A stretch of DNA of 64,000 nucleotides from Alphaproteobacteria bacterium (lineage in GTDB: Bacteria; Pseudomonadota; Alphaproteobacteria; Micropepsales; Micropepsaceae), in the NCBI GenBank assembly GCA_028871795.1, contig JAGWMG010000013.1, positions 1-64,000 of the forward strand, in the 5' to 3' direction. Within the stretch, counting starts at the first letter, position 1, and each line of letters begins with the position of its first letter. The notes under the pieces are model-generated. The model did not search any database and was not told the DNA's origin. It saw only the letters and a list, made by a program, of their open reading frames with translations. Shown piece after piece: positions 8,378-18,009 of this stretch. Position numbers and translations under genes: made by a program.

Positions 8378-9064
8378 TCACGCCGGCGGCCGCAGTATTT
8401 CCGTCTCGATCGCGTCGAGCTGCGGATGGACGTGCTGGATAGAGCGCCAGACGAGGCCGCTCACGGGGTCTGTCCAATAGGTGTTTTCGAACGACCAATC
8501 GAGCCGGCTGGCGTCGCTGGCACACGACTCCACGACATGCCGCGTGCGGATGCTCTTTCCCAGGATGACGATGGTTTCGTCCCCCACCGGACGATCCCGG
8601 CAGGTGATCAATACGGAATAGAGATTCAGATCGGTAAAATCCGCCTGCCAACGCACGACTTGAACGCCGTTCTCGCCCGGCGCGCCAACTCGAGACTCAT
8701 AGCCGCCAAGATTGTGCTCGAAGCCGGACGTACGCACGATGCGGCCGTCATTGGTCATAATCGCCACACCGGCGGCCGAGGTCCAGAGGCGCTGTCCGCC
8801 CGCGTCGCCCGCCAGAATGATCATTGCCTCCGGACTGTCGCCCAGGCGCACCCCCATCGATGCGTAAGGCACGGCGGCGGCCTGTTCGAGCGTCACTCTC
8901 CCGCCGTCGCTCCAAATGCTCTTGGTGATTGCATAAAGGGAGGCAACGTCGCCGCCGCCTATGGTGCTGCAACCGGCCAGCGCACAGACGGCCACAATGA
9001 GCGGAGCCGCGCGGCGAACCCTACGGCTCGATGAGTTCGTCGAAGTGTTCAGCGATCTCGCCAT
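8378..9064 (-). CDS. yjbF: YjbF-family (GfcB) exopolysaccharide lipoprotein
   Basis: 228 aa from the ATG at 9064. The frame is open up to 9121, but the shorter start has GAGA about 6 nt upstream and gives a compact signal peptide. The lipobox 'LAGC' ends the hydrophobic stretch and predicts an outer-membrane lipoprotein. The rest resembles the YjbF/GfcB domain, for example 'GLVWRSIQHVHP' near the C-terminus. YjbF works with YjbH in exopolysaccharide or group-4 capsule secretion. It overlaps the 3' end of yjbH by about 44 nt, so the two are translationally coupled. Confidence 0.75.
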   Translation of the reverse strand: MARSLNTSTNSSSRRVRRAAPLIVAVCALAGCSTIGGGDVASLYAITKSIWSDGGRVTLEQAAAVPYASMGVRLGDSPEAMIILAGDAGGQRLWTSAAGVAIMTNDGRIVRTSGFEHNLGGYESRVGAPGENGVQVVRWQADFTDLNLYSVLITCRDRPVGDETIVILGKSIRTRHVVESCASDASRLDWSFENTYWTDPVSGLVWRSIQHVHPQLDAIETEILRPPA

Positions 9065-11564
9065 AACTTGTCTCGCGTGTATCGGCGTAGAGGGAATCGT
9101 CGCCGCCAAGCCTTTGTCCACCGTCGCGCGTCAACGCGCTCAAGTGAAGATCGTAGACAGACTGGCTGTAAAGCGGCAATCCCCATTCGAACGGAATATG
9201 GAGTGTGATGCCCTTGTCGAAGCTTCCTTCACCGAATCTGCTGAACGGAACGTTTGTAAATGTTGCATACGCGCCGATCTCGACACCGGTGGAGAACCGT
9301 CTCGTCACTTCAAACGTAGCGCCGTAATCGCCGGCCAGATAACGTCCAACATGAACCTTTAAATTCAAGCCGTACCAAGGCGATTGATAATAGATCGATG
9401 CGTGCCCGGTGAGAACGTTGTAGCTCTGCGCTCCGAATAGGCGGTCGAAGTCGCGTTTCCACACCTGGTAGATGTCCACATTGATGGCAATGCGGCTGTT
9501 TTCGGGACGCCACAGAACCTGGCCGCCCCCGCCCATGTACATGTCCTCCAAATAGCCAGCTTTTACTTCGGCGAACACATCGCGTGCCAGCCGCGTTCGA
9601 TAGACGCCTTGAAGGTTGGAAATCCCATTCTGTCCATGCCTGACATATTGAAGAAGATCGGTGCGCACATGCGGCAAGACGCTGCCGGCGCCGCGACCCA
9701 ATGTGTAGTCGTTCCAGACATTCGCTGTCAGCTCCACCCCAAGGGTCAGTCCGGGCGCCAACACCACTCCAGCGGCGGCGTCGGCATACACCATGAACTG
9801 CAGCGGTTTATCCGGATCGAAAAGATGTTCGGTGAGTTTAGGATCGAGCGACCAGTAGACGTACGGATAATTGCTCGCCGCGGCACGGTCCAGGGCCGGA
9901 TTGTCGAGCGGCGGCGTGCTCAGCGTGATTGTGTCGCCGATGGAAGAATCTGCAGATCGTGCCACTGTGGCGCGCTCGAGCGCACTGCGCACTACCGTAA
10001 TTTCCTGCGCCGGCAGGCCAGTCAACGTGGGTATAAGGTGGAAAATCTCGATGGTTGGCGGGGCGTCGGCCATCAGCAGACGGACGATACGTCCTGCAGC
10101 TTCGCTTTCCGAGCGATACCGACCGTTTTGGTAATAGAGCCACAATTCGCTGGTGCCGAGCGAAAGCGCGTCCATGTAAAGCGATTGTTTGCTCATATCG
10201 GCGCGCAGTGTGCGTTCGAAAGCCGCCTGATCGGTTGCGCCGGCTGTCGTTCCCTTCGAGGCGTCCGCGTCTTGCGTGGTATTTTGTGCATATCTCGCGC
10301 GACTTGCGATGGGGCAGATAGTGACAAGCCCGTCGGCGCTTTGCAGATCGGTCATGGCGACCGTCTTGGCGCGCGCTCCGGTCGCCGAAGCGATCTCCGC
10401 GTACTTCGCGCATTGCGCATCGGCATTGGCTTGGCGTGCCGCATCGACCACGAGCGTGGCGCCCTCGACATCGATGTCGCGCACGCCGCGGCCTTCACTC
10501 AATAGTGCTTGTGTCAGATCCAGTTTGGTTCGTTCGGTCTCGGTGGGCACATGCACCCAAGCACTGCCCGCCGCTACGGCAGCGACGTGTGCGTTGCGGT
10601 CGAGCATCAACGAGAGGGCTTTCTGCTGCTGTACATTGTCACGGAAAACCGGCGGAGGAACGGCGGGTCCGATGCGGGCCGTTGATCCCGGCTCTTTGGT
10701 CGGATCGCCTCTGAGGGCGATCGTGAAGCCGTACGTCGATCCGTAGTACCAGCCCGCCGACACGGACAATGCGTCAACCAATTGGTAGGACAATCCGAGA
10801 TTGACCGGCGAGCGCACCTTGACGCCGCCAGGGATGGCGCCCTCGCGCGTGTATTTGTCGGTGCTGTATTCGGCGAGAAGGCTGAGGCCGTCAACCGGTG
10901 TATGCCATATCGCGCCGCCGAACACGCCGGTTCTGGGGCCGTGGAAGAACCGGCCGAAATTAACGGTACCGCCGGTCGAAGGGGTCGATACATTGCGTGA
11001 CTTGAATGAGGAAGAAACATAGCCGAAGGGATTGGGCAGCGTGCCGCTCTCGGCCAGCCGTCCCCAGCCCAGCCCTGCCGTGAAATCCAGACTGCCGATA
11101 TGTTTGCTGGCCGCTAGGTACTCTCCATTGTACGCATTGTTGCCGATGAGGTCGCGGATGCCAAAAGATATGTCGGGAACATAGTTCCCTTCTCGGGACA
11201 ACCGGATCTTCAGACTGAAGTTGCGCTGGTAATCCTGCGGCACCGGATCGACACGGACGTAACGGAAAGTGCCTTCAAGCCAAGGCAAGAACTGGAACGA
11301 AAGATTGTAGCGTTGTGCCGAGCCAACGTCACCGACTGAAAAGGCGAGTTCGCCATCGTTGGCCATATGGGCGCTGGGCAGGTCGAGGATGCCGATTTCG
11401 CCGTAGGTGTCGCGTAGGCGGTTGGACTGCTGTTCCTGGGCACCGGCTGGCGCGGTCGCGCTCAATCCACCCCAGATCGTGGCGAGGCCGCAGAGGACGT
11501 AGGCGCGCGCTTGCCGCCAAGAATGCGTGCACCGCGTTCGGCTAGCGGCATGCTGCCTTGGCAT
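9021..11564 (-). CDS. yjbH: YjbH-family (GfcD) outer-membrane exopolysaccharide protein
   Basis: 847 aa from the ATG at 11564 (AGGA close upstream); a longer frame starts at 11630. A signal peptide ends near 'APAGAQEQ'. The N-terminal part has the family signature 'YGEIGILDLPSAHMANDGE'. The C-terminal half is rich in alternating aromatic beta-strands ('YLEDMYMGGGGQVLWRP', 'SIYYQSPWYGLNLKVHVG') expected for an outer-membrane beta-barrel. YjbH/GfcD proteins act in secretion or modification of extracellular polysaccharide. The gene follows galU on the same strand (119 nt gap) and is coupled to yjbF. Confidence 0.82.
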   Translation of the reverse strand: MPRQHAASRTRCTHSWRQARAYVLCGLATIWGGLSATAPAGAQEQQSNRLRDTYGEIGILDLPSAHMANDGELAFSVGDVGSAQRYNLSFQFLPWLEGTFRYVRVDPVPQDYQRNFSLKIRLSREGNYVPDISFGIRDLIGNNAYNGEYLAASKHIGSLDFTAGLGWGRLAESGTLPNPFGYVSSSFKSRNVSTPSTGGTVNFGRFFHGPRTGVFGGAIWHTPVDGLSLLAEYSTDKYTREGAIPGGVKVRSPVNLGLSYQLVDALSVSAGWYYGSTYGFTIALRGDPTKEPGSTARIGPAVPPPVFRDNVQQQKALSLMLDRNAHVAAVAAGSAWVHVPTETERTKLDLTQALLSEGRGVRDIDVEGATLVVDAARQANADAQCAKYAEIASATGARAKTVAMTDLQSADGLVTICPIASRARYAQNTTQDADASKGTTAGATDQAAFERTLRADMSKQSLYMDALSLGTSELWLYYQNGRYRSESEAAGRIVRLLMADAPPTIEIFHLIPTLTGLPAQEITVVRSALERATVARSADSSIGDTITLSTPPLDNPALDRAAASNYPYVYWSLDPKLTEHLFDPDKPLQFMVYADAAAGVVLAPGLTLGVELTANVWNDYTLGRGAGSVLPHVRTDLLQYVRHGQNGISNLQGVYRTRLARDVFAEVKAGYLEDMYMGGGGQVLWRPENSRIAINVDIYQVWKRDFDRLFGAQSYNVLTGHASIYYQSPWYGLNLKVHVGRYLAGDYGATFEVTRRFSTGVEIGAYATFTNVPFSRFGEGSFDKGITLHIPFEWGLPLYSQSVYDLHLSALTRDGGQRLGGDDSLYADTRETSYGEIAEHFDELIEP

Positions 11565-11683
11565 CGTCCTGGAATAGGAAATTGCGCCCTCCCGGCAAAG
11601 CTCTCGCCCGCCCGCCGAACCAGGAGGCATTTATTCAAACTTTTGAAGCAAACTCAATGCGATATGAGTGCTTGGACGGTCGA

Positions 11684-12565
11684 TTAGACGCCCATGTCCT
11701 TCAGAACCGCCCGTAAAGCCGGGGCAATGTCCGGTCGCTGGAGCCCGAGCGCGATATTGGCCTGGAGGAACCCCACCTTGTCGCCGCAATCATAGCGCGC
11801 GCAGCTTGTCTGCACGGCGTGGAACGGCATATGCCCGATCAGCCGCGCCATGGCATCCGTCAGTTGTATCTCGCCCCCCGCACCGCGCTCTTGCTTGTCG
11901 AGTTCGGTGAAGATCTGAGGCTGCAGGATGTAGCGCCCGATGATGCAGAGCGTCGACGGAGCTTTGTCAGGATGAGGTTTTTCGACCAGTGCCCTCACTT
12001 CCGTGGCGTTTCCGCTCTTTTTACCCGGGTCGACGACGCCGTAGCGCTTGGTCTCCTCACGAGGGCGTTCCTCCGCGGCGACGATGCAGCCGCCGCGGAC
12101 GCGGTGATAGGCTTCTACCATCTGCGCCAGCCCGCTGGGCTTTCCCACCATCAGATCGTCCGGCAAGAGGACCGCGAACGGCTCGTCGCCGATGAAATGG
12201 CGCGCGCACCACACGGCGTGCCCCAGGCCCAGCGGCTGCTGCTGGCGAACGAAGCCGACCGAACCGGTCTGCGGCAGCATTTCCAAAAGGCTTCGCAGTT
12301 CCGCCGTTTTCTCTTTCGCGCGCAACTGGGATTCCAGCTCGTAGGCGTGATCGAAATGATCAGAGATAATGTGCTTGCCGCGGCCGGTGACGAACACGAA
12401 CTGCTCGATGCCGGCTTCCTTCGCCTCTTCGACGGCGTATTGGACGACCGGCTTATCCACCACCGGCAGCATCTCCTTGGGCACGACCTTGGTGGCCGGG
12501 AGGAAGCGGGTGCCAAGGCCGGCGACGGGAAGGACGGCTTTGCGGACGGGTCTGGAGTTGGGCAT
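11684..12565 (-). CDS. galU: UTP--glucose-1-phosphate uridylyltransferase
   Basis: 293 aa, typical for GalU. The nucleotide-binding stretch 'LPVAGLGTRFLPATK' followed by 'VPKEMLPVVDKP' lies near the N-terminus, and 'VEKP' and 'TDAMARL' follow in the expected order. The ATG at 12565 has AGG 5-6 nt upstream; a GTG at 12589 would add eight residues that are not family-like. It makes UDP-glucose from UTP and Glc-1-P in the cytoplasm, feeding glucans and, through the Ugd encoded at 21.5 kb, UDP-glucuronate. It is upstream of yjbH on the same strand and divergent from manC. Confidence 0.92.
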   Translation of the reverse strand: MPNSRPVRKAVLPVAGLGTRFLPATKVVPKEMLPVVDKPVVQYAVEEAKEAGIEQFVFVTGRGKHIISDHFDHAYELESQLRAKEKTAELRSLLEMLPQTGSVGFVRQQQPLGLGHAVWCARHFIGDEPFAVLLPDDLMVGKPSGLAQMVEAYHRVRGGCIVAAEERPREETKRYGVVDPGKKSGNATEVRALVEKPHPDKAPSTLCIIGRYILQPQIFTELDKQERGAGGEIQLTDAMARLIGHMPFHAVQTSCARYDCGDKVGFLQANIALGLQRPDIAPALRAVLKDMGV

Positions 12566-13045
12566 GGGAACCTGTTTGCCTGAGGACACTCTTTCATCGC
12601 ATATCGGTGCGGTTTTCGTCTACTCGCCCGCTGGGCGATATCGTCTCACCCTGGGGCTGAGAGAAGTGGCATTCTCGGCAACCCGGGACCCGTTGAGCGT
12701 CTTCTGCGAGTCGCCAAGTGATGTTCTGCCTTTTCGGCGGGCGATGATTCCAACTGTTCGACGAGATACGAAGGCGGGAATAGTGGACGCGAATAACAAT
12801 GCGGCGTCGGCCCGAGAAGTTGCGTGGTAATCCTGTGACGACGGTCGTTAGCGCTCAGCCTCTCGCTCATCACGCTGACGTTTTCGATCTATGGCCGGCT
12901 GCAAGACGACCCGCCCCGGCCCGGCAATACTTTTTGGCCTCGCTCGCAGCCGCCCTTAACGTTAGTCTATAGGGTAGTTCCAATCCTGCCTCGTCCAACA
13001 TAATCTCCCCATACGCGGCGTCGTGATCATTTGAAAGACTGCCTT
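12566..13045. other. Divergent intergenic region galU/manC
   Basis: About 480 bp between divergently oriented galU and manC. No credible gene: the frames that cross it are extensions of galU shadows. It must hold both promoters, but I could not pick an unambiguous -35/-10 pair or operator. Confidence 0.4.
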
Positions 13046-14479
13046 ATGGATCACAAGCATCGGCTGTACCCCGTCATTCTCTCCGGCGGTTCCGGAACGC
13101 GGCTGTGGCCGATGTCGCGCGCCGCACTACCTAAGCAATTACTGGCGCTCAACGGGCCGCGCACGATGATCCAGGACACCGTGCTGCGGGCGCAGCTGCC
13201 GGGCGCCGCGACGCCGGTCGTGATCTGCAACGAGAGCCACCGCTTCCTGATTGCCGAGCAGATGAAAAGTATCGGTGTGAAGCCGCAGGCCATCGTGCTC
13301 GAACCGCAGGGACGCAACACGGCACCGGCGGCGGCCGTCGCGGCGCTGGTCGCAGCCGACCCCAAGGTAATCATTCTGTTGCTGCCGTCGGATCACGTGG
13401 TGACCGACGAAGGGGCGTTCCGCGATGCCGTGGCGGTGGCGATGCGGGCAGCCGAAGCGGGCAACATCGTTACCTTCGGCGTCACGCCCACAAGGCCCGA
13501 AACAGGCTACGGCTACATTCAGCGTGGTGTTGCTCTCTCCGGCATCGAAGACGCTTTCAAAGTACGGCGTTTCGTCGAAAAGCCCGATGCCGTGACGGCG
13601 GGCGACTACCTTGCCGACGGCGGTTATTTCTGGAACAGCGGCATGTTCGTTTTCCGCGCCGATGTGTTGTTGGAGGAAACCGCCCGCCACGCGCCCGAGG
13701 TGGCTGCGGCCGTGCGCGATGCGGTGGCCAAAGCCAAGCGCGACCCCGACTTCATCCGCCTCGATGCCGAGAGCTTCGCACGGGCGCCGAACATCTCCAT
13801 CGATTATGCCGTCATGGAACGCACCGACCGAGCCGCCCTGGTGCCGAGCGCGCTCGGCTGGAGCGACGTCGGCTCGTGGTCGTCCTTGTGGGAAATTCAG
13901 GAACAGGACGGGGACGGCAATGTCCTGCAGGGCGACGTGATCGCGCACGACACGCGCGGCTCCTTCGTGCGCAGCGAAAAAGGATTGGTGGCGCTGGTGG
14001 GCGCACGCGATCTTGCCGTGATCGTTACCAGAGATGCTGTGTTGGTGGCGGACAAATCGAAGGCACAGGACGTCAAGAGCATCGTGGATCGTCTCAAGGA
14101 CGCAAAGCGAAGCGAATGCACCGAGCACGCCAGGGTGTTCCGGCCCTGGGGAAATTACGAGGCCCTTGAACTCGGCGATGGTTTTCAAGTCAAGCGCATC
14201 GTCGTCAATCCCGGCGGACGCCTGTCGTTGCAGATGCATCACCACCGTGCGGAGCATTGGGTCGTAGTGGAAGGTATCGCGCTGGCGACAGTCGGTGAGA
14301 AGGTAACTACGCTAAAAGAAAATGAGTCGATATTCATCCCTCTGGGCGAAAAGCACCGCCTGGAAAATCCCGGCAAGACGCAGCTCATCCTGATCGAGGT
14401 GCAGTGCGGCTCCTACCTCGGCGAAGACGACATCGTGCGTTTCGAGGACGTCTACGGGCGAGTTCCAGAGAAGAAATGA
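13046..14479 (+). CDS. manC: Mannose-1-phosphate guanylyltransferase / mannose-6-phosphate isomerase (type II)
   Basis: 477 aa, the length of bifunctional ManC/AlgA/XanB enzymes. The pyrophosphorylase motif 'GGSGTRLWPMSR' is at the N-terminus, 'FVEKPD' follows, and a cupin-type isomerase domain occupies the last 110 or so residues ('RPWGNYEAL', 'LSLQMHHHRAEHW', 'IPLGEKHRLENPG'). I use ATG 13046; an in-frame TTG at 13031 is less likely. It makes GDP-mannose from Man-1-P, and probably isomerises Fru-6-P. A remnant of GDP-fucose synthase follows, consistent with a former GDP-mannose to GDP-fucose branch. Confidence 0.92.
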   Translation: MDHKHRLYPVILSGGSGTRLWPMSRAALPKQLLALNGPRTMIQDTVLRAQLPGAATPVVICNESHRFLIAEQMKSIGVKPQAIVLEPQGRNTAPAAAVAALVAADPKVIILLLPSDHVVTDEGAFRDAVAVAMRAAEAGNIVTFGVTPTRPETGYGYIQRGVALSGIEDAFKVRRFVEKPDAVTAGDYLADGGYFWNSGMFVFRADVLLEETARHAPEVAAAVRDAVAKAKRDPDFIRLDAESFARAPNISIDYAVMERTDRAALVPSALGWSDVGSWSSLWEIQEQDGDGNVLQGDVIAHDTRGSFVRSEKGLVALVGARDLAVIVTRDAVLVADKSKAQDVKSIVDRLKDAKRSECTEHARVFRPWGNYEALELGDGFQVKRIVVNPGGRLSLQMHHHRAEHWVVVEGIALATVGEKVTTLKENESIFIPLGEKHRLENPGKTQLILIEVQCGSYLGEDDIVRFEDVYGRVPEKK

Positions 14480-14638
14480 CCGTTCCTTGGCCGGGTAACT
14501 TACCGAGGTTGATTTCTGCCGCGGAAGGTTGAAAACGACCCTAAAATGACGGCCGGGACCTGACAGTTTGAACGAGATTTTGCGCTTGAGCGGAAGCGGC
14601 AGCCAAATTGGAAATACTCAACGCATATGGCATCTTAG

Positions 14639-14839
14639 AGGGGCGCGACTGTCGCGGGCTGGTCCGGCGAGTTCGTCTACGACCGCAGTAAACCGGACGG
14701 CATGCCCCGCAAGGTCATGGATGTGAGCCACCTTGCCGCCCTCGGCTGGAAGGCGCAAACCCGCCTCCAGGACGGGCTGAAGGCCGCCTATGACTGGTAT
14801 GCGGCCAATGCCGAACGGAAGCGCACGGCGGCGACATAG
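14639..14839 (+). pseudogene. GDP-L-fucose synthase C-terminal remnant
   Basis: After an in-frame TAG at 14636-14638, an open frame runs to TAG at 14837-14839. It reads like the C-terminus of GDP-L-fucose synthase (Fcl/WcaG): 'FVYDRSKPDGMPRKVMDVS', then 'LGWKAQT', then 'GLKAAYDWYAAN'. There is no start codon or N-terminal Rossmann domain, and the catalytic SYK region is absent. The remaining part of the 435-bp gap (14480-14914) shows nothing else. I infer a deleted gene whose enzyme would have used the GDP-sugar made downstream of ManC. Confidence 0.7.
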
Positions 14840-14914
14840 CCGGTCCCTTGCGCGGGAGGATACGAAGGCTTATTTCACAGTGTCTCATTGTTATCTTGTA
14901 GGTAATACACGGTA

Positions 14915-15817
14915 ATGGCTGTTATTTCCCATCTGCGCCGACTGGAGGCGGAGAGCATCCACATCATGCGCGAGGTGGCGGCCGAGTTCGCCAACCCGGT
15001 GATGCTCTACTCCATCGGCAAGGATTCGTCGGTGATGCTGCATCTGGCGATGAAAGCATTTTATCCGTCCAAGCCGCCGTTTCCGTTTCTGCATGTCGAC
15101 ACGACGTGGAAGTTCCGCGAGATGATCTCGTTTCGCGACGCTACCGCCAAGCGCCTCGGCCTCAAGTTGCTGGTGCATGTGAACGAAGAGGGTGTTGCGC
15201 GCGGCATCAACCCGTTCGATTCCGGATCGGTGTTGCACACCCAAGTGATGAAGACCGAAGCACTGAAACAGGCGCTCGACAAATACGGCTTCGATGCCGC
15301 CTTCGGCGGCGCGCGCCGCGACGAAGAAAAATCCCGCGCCAAGGAACGCATCTTCTCTTTCCGCACGGCAACCCATGCCTGGGACCCCAAGAACCAGCGC
15401 CCCGAGCTTTGGCACGTCTACAACACGCGCATCAACAAAGGCGAATCCATTCGCGTCTTTCCGCTGTCGAACTGGACCGAGCTCGACGTGTGGCAATACA
15501 TCCTGGCAGAAAATATCCCCATCGTGCCGCTTTATCTCGCCCAGAAGCGGCCGGTGGTGTCACGCGACGGTACGCTGATTCTGGTCGACGACGAACGGAT
15601 GAAATTGCGCAAAGGAGAAACGGCCGAAGAACGGCTGGTGCGTTTCCGCACGCTGGGCTGCTATCCGTTGACAGGTGCCATCGAATCCTCCGCCGACACG
15701 CTGGAGGCGATCGTGACCGAGATGCTCACGGCGCGGACCTCCGAGCGCCAAGGCCGCCTGATCGACAGCGACGAAAAAGCCTCGATGGAGAAGAAAAAGC
15801 GCGAGGGGTATTTCTGA
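14915..15817 (+). CDS. cysD: Sulfate adenylyltransferase subunit 2
   Basis: 300 aa, full-length CysD of the ATP-PPi-loop family. '[10 protein letters not shown]' at 33-42 is the PP-loop; '[15 protein letters not shown]' and '[11 protein letters not shown]' are strongly conserved CysD segments. With CysN it forms ATP sulfurylase, making adenosine 5'-phosphosulfate from ATP and sulfate. The next gene starts at the last base of its stop codon (TGATG), so the pair is coupled. No sulfite-reduction gene (cysH, cysI, cysJ) is near, and polysaccharide genes flank it. Confidence 0.93.
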   Translation: MAVISHLRRLEAESIHIMREVAAEFANPVMLYSIGKDSSVMLHLAMKAFYPSKPPFPFLHVDTTWKFREMISFRDATAKRLGLKLLVHVNEEGVARGINPFDSGSVLHTQVMKTEALKQALDKYGFDAAFGGARRDEEKSRAKERIFSFRTATHAWDPKNQRPELWHVYNTRINKGESIRVFPLSNWTELDVWQYILAENIPIVPLYLAQKRPVVSRDGTLILVDDERMKLRKGETAEERLVRFRTLGCYPLTGAIESSADTLEAIVTEMLTARTSERQGRLIDSDEKASMEKKKREGYF

Positions 15818-17697
15818 TGGACGCCGCCCTCGAAGCCTATCTTGCCGCGCAGGAGAAGAAATCGCTGCTGCGTTTTCTGACCTGCGGCAGCGTCGACGAC
15901 GGCAAGTCCACATTGATCGGCCGGCTGCTCTACGATTCAAAGCTTCTGTTCGAAGATACGTTGTCCGCGCTGGAGAAGGACTCCAAACAACATGGCACAA
16001 CCGGCGGCGACATCGATTTCGCGCTGCTGGTGGACGGTCTCGAGGCCGAACGCGAGCAGGGCATCACCATCGACGTCGCCTACCGTTTCTTCGCCACCGA
16101 AAAGCGCAAGTTCATCGTCGCCGATACGCCCGGTCACGAGCAGTACACCCGCAACATGGCGACCGGTGCTTCGAATTCCGAGTTGGCGATTCTGCTGGTC
16201 GATGCGCGCAAGGGTATGCTGACCCAGACCCGGCGCCACGCTTACATCGCCTCGCTACTCGGCATCCGCCACGTCGTGTTGGCGGTGAACAAGATCGACC
16301 TAGTTGGCTTTTCGCAGGAAGTCTTCGACCGCATCTCGGCGGAGTTCTCGAACTTTGCCGCGCACCTGGGATTCCTCAGCCGTTTCGCGATCCCCATTTC
16401 GGCGCGCTTTGGCGACAACGTGACCTCGAAGAGCGCAAAGATGCCGTGGTATGGTGGTCCACCGCTGCTGACCTTCCTGGAATCGGTGGACGTGGAATCC
16501 GCGCTGGCGGATAAGCCGTTCCGGATGCCGGTGCAGTGGGTCAACCGCCCCAATCTCGATTTCCGCGGCTTTTCGGGCACTATCGTGGGCGGCCGCATCA
16601 AGCCGGGCGATACGATTGCGGTTGCGAAATCCGGGCGCACGAGCACGGTCAAACGCATCGTCACCATGGACGGCGAGCTTTCCGAAGCTTCCGTCGGCGA
16701 GGCGGTGACACTGACCTTGACCGACGAGATCGACATCTCGCGCGGCGATGTTTTGTGCGCAGCGAACGCGCGTGCCGAAGTGTCCGACCAATTTGCGGCG
16801 CATCTACTTTGGATGTCCGAAGAGGAGCTGCTTCCCGGTCGGCAATATCTGCTGAAGCTTGCGACCTCTACGGTCTCCGCACAGGTGACGGCCCTCAAGC
16901 ACAAGGTCGACGTCAACAGCCTCGAACAGCTGGCGGCCAAGACCCTGCGCCTGAACGAGATCGGCTATGCCAATTTCTCGCTCGCCCAGCCGCTGGCGTT
17001 CGATCCCTATGCAGAGAACCGTGACATGGGCGGCTTCATCCTGATCGACCGCTTCAGCAACGCCACCGTCGGCGCCGGCATGATCGATTTTGGGCTCAGG
17101 CGCGCCACCAACGTCCATTGGCAAGCCCTTGACATCGACAAGGATGCGCGCGCCGCCCTCAAGCACCAGAAACCCGCCGTACTTTGGTTCACCGGTTTGT
17201 CGGGATCGGGCAAATCGACCATTGCCAATCAAGTGGAGTGCGCGCTCCTGGCCCAAGGCCGCCATACCTATCTGCTCGACGGAGACAATGTGCGCCATGG
17301 CCTAAACCGCGATCTGGGTTTCACCGACGCAGACCGCGTCGAGAACATCCGGCGGGTAGCGGAGACGGCGAAGTTGTTCGTGGACGCCGGGTTGATCGTG
17401 CTGGTGTCGTTCATTTCGCCGTTCCGCTCCGAGCGGCGCATGGCGCGCGAGATGGTGGGCGAGGGCGAGTTTATCGAGGTCTTCGTCGATACCCCGCTCG
17501 CGGTCTGCATGCAGCGCGACCCGAAAGGGCTATACCGGAAGGCCACGGCCGGCGAGATCAAAAATTTCACCGGCATCGACAGCCCCTATGAACCCCCGGA
17601 GGAGGCGGAACTTGTGCTGCACACCGTCGGCATCGAGCCGTCGGTGCAGGCCGCAGCCATCCTCTCCTATCTCAAGGACCGAGGTTACATCGCTTGA
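15817..17697 (+). CDS. cysNC: Bifunctional sulfate adenylyltransferase subunit 1 / adenylylsulfate kinase
   Basis: 626 aa from the ATG at 15817. The frame is open further upstream, but that part lies inside cysD. Residues 1-440 are the EF-Tu-like CysN GTPase: P-loop 'GSVDDGKS' at 24-31, then 'DTPGHEQY' and 'NKIDL'. The C-terminus is APS kinase (CysC) with P-loop 'GLSGSGKST' at 460-468 and '[15 protein letters not shown]'. The fusion makes PAPS, the donor for sulfotransferases or PAPS reductase. Its location among polysaccharide genes suggests a supply for sulfated glycans, but no sulfotransferase is visible in the window. Confidence 0.93.
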   Translation: MDAALEAYLAAQEKKSLLRFLTCGSVDDGKSTLIGRLLYDSKLLFEDTLSALEKDSKQHGTTGGDIDFALLVDGLEAEREQGITIDVAYRFFATEKRKFIVADTPGHEQYTRNMATGASNSELAILLVDARKGMLTQTRRHAYIASLLGIRHVVLAVNKIDLVGFSQEVFDRISAEFSNFAAHLGFLSRFAIPISARFGDNVTSKSAKMPWYGGPPLLTFLESVDVESALADKPFRMPVQWVNRPNLDFRGFSGTIVGGRIKPGDTIAVAKSGRTSTVKRIVTMDGELSEASVGEAVTLTLTDEIDISRGDVLCAANARAEVSDQFAAHLLWMSEEELLPGRQYLLKLATSTVSAQVTALKHKVDVNSLEQLAAKTLRLNEIGYANFSLAQPLAFDPYAENRDMGGFILIDRFSNATVGAGMIDFGLRRATNVHWQALDIDKDARAALKHQKPAVLWFTGLSGSGKSTIANQVECALLAQGRHTYLLDGDNVRHGLNRDLGFTDADRVENIRRVAETAKLFVDAGLIVLVSFISPFRSERRMAREMVGEGEFIEVFVDTPLAVCMQRDPKGLYRKATAGEIKNFTGIDSPYEPPEEAELVLHTVGIEPSVQAAAILSYLKDRGYIA

Positions 17698-17721
17698 AGC
17701 ATCCGCGACCAAAGCCGGCTC

Positions 17722-17753
17722 TTGACAGCCGGCGTTACTAGTAATACTACTAC
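17722..17753 (+). promoter_or_regulatory. Promoter with overlapping palindromic operator for the VapBC-type pair
   Basis: TTGACA at 17722-17727 is a consensus -35. A TACTAC-type -10 lies 17 bp downstream. Between and over them are a perfect palindrome TTACTAGTAA (17735-17744) and an overlapping inverted repeat TAGTA-N4-TACTA (17739-17752). Toxin-antitoxin operons of this type are normally autorepressed by the antitoxin/toxin complex, and this is the obvious site. Confidence 0.6.
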
Positions 17754-17775
17754 AAGTAAGAGTAAGGATTGTGCC

Positions 17776-18009
17776 ATGCGGATCACGACCAAAGGGCAGG
17801 TGACCATTCCGGCGGAAATCCGTGAGAAAGCCGGTTTGTTGCCGCACACCGATGTCGAATTCGTTTACGACGGGCGTCATGTGCGGATTATGCGCAAGCT
17901 CAGGCGGGCGAATGAGAGCCGCGGCGAACGCGTGACCGCGCATCTGCGCGGGCGCGGGGATGTCGCGATGAGCACGGATGAGATCATGGCGCTCACCCGC
18001 GGCAACTGA
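17776..18009 (+). CDS. AbrB/MazE-fold antitoxin (VapB-like)
   Basis: 77 aa. The N-terminal swapped-hairpin DNA-binding fold is recognisable from 'RITTKGQVTIPAEIREKAGL' (2-21), the standard SpoVT/AbrB opening. The C-terminal half is expected to wrap around and block the toxin. An ATG at 17776 gives the canonical start; an upstream start at 17722 would run through the promoter. The stop overlaps the toxin start by one base. It neutralises the PIN nuclease encoded next and likely represses its own promoter. Confidence 0.85.
   Translation: MRITTKGQVTIPAEIREKAGLLPHTDVEFVYDGRHVRIMRKLRRANESRGERVTAHLRGRGDVAMSTDEIMALTRGN

Noticed and set aside
8047..8651. Antisense ORFs across the small secreted protein and yjbF
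   Set aside because: Low-complexity Arg/Ser-rich frames opposite real genes, crossing the terminator hairpin.
12369..12830. A plus-strand ORF across the galU 5' end and intergenic region
   Set aside because: It is mostly antisense to galU and has no recognisable domain or ribosome-binding site.
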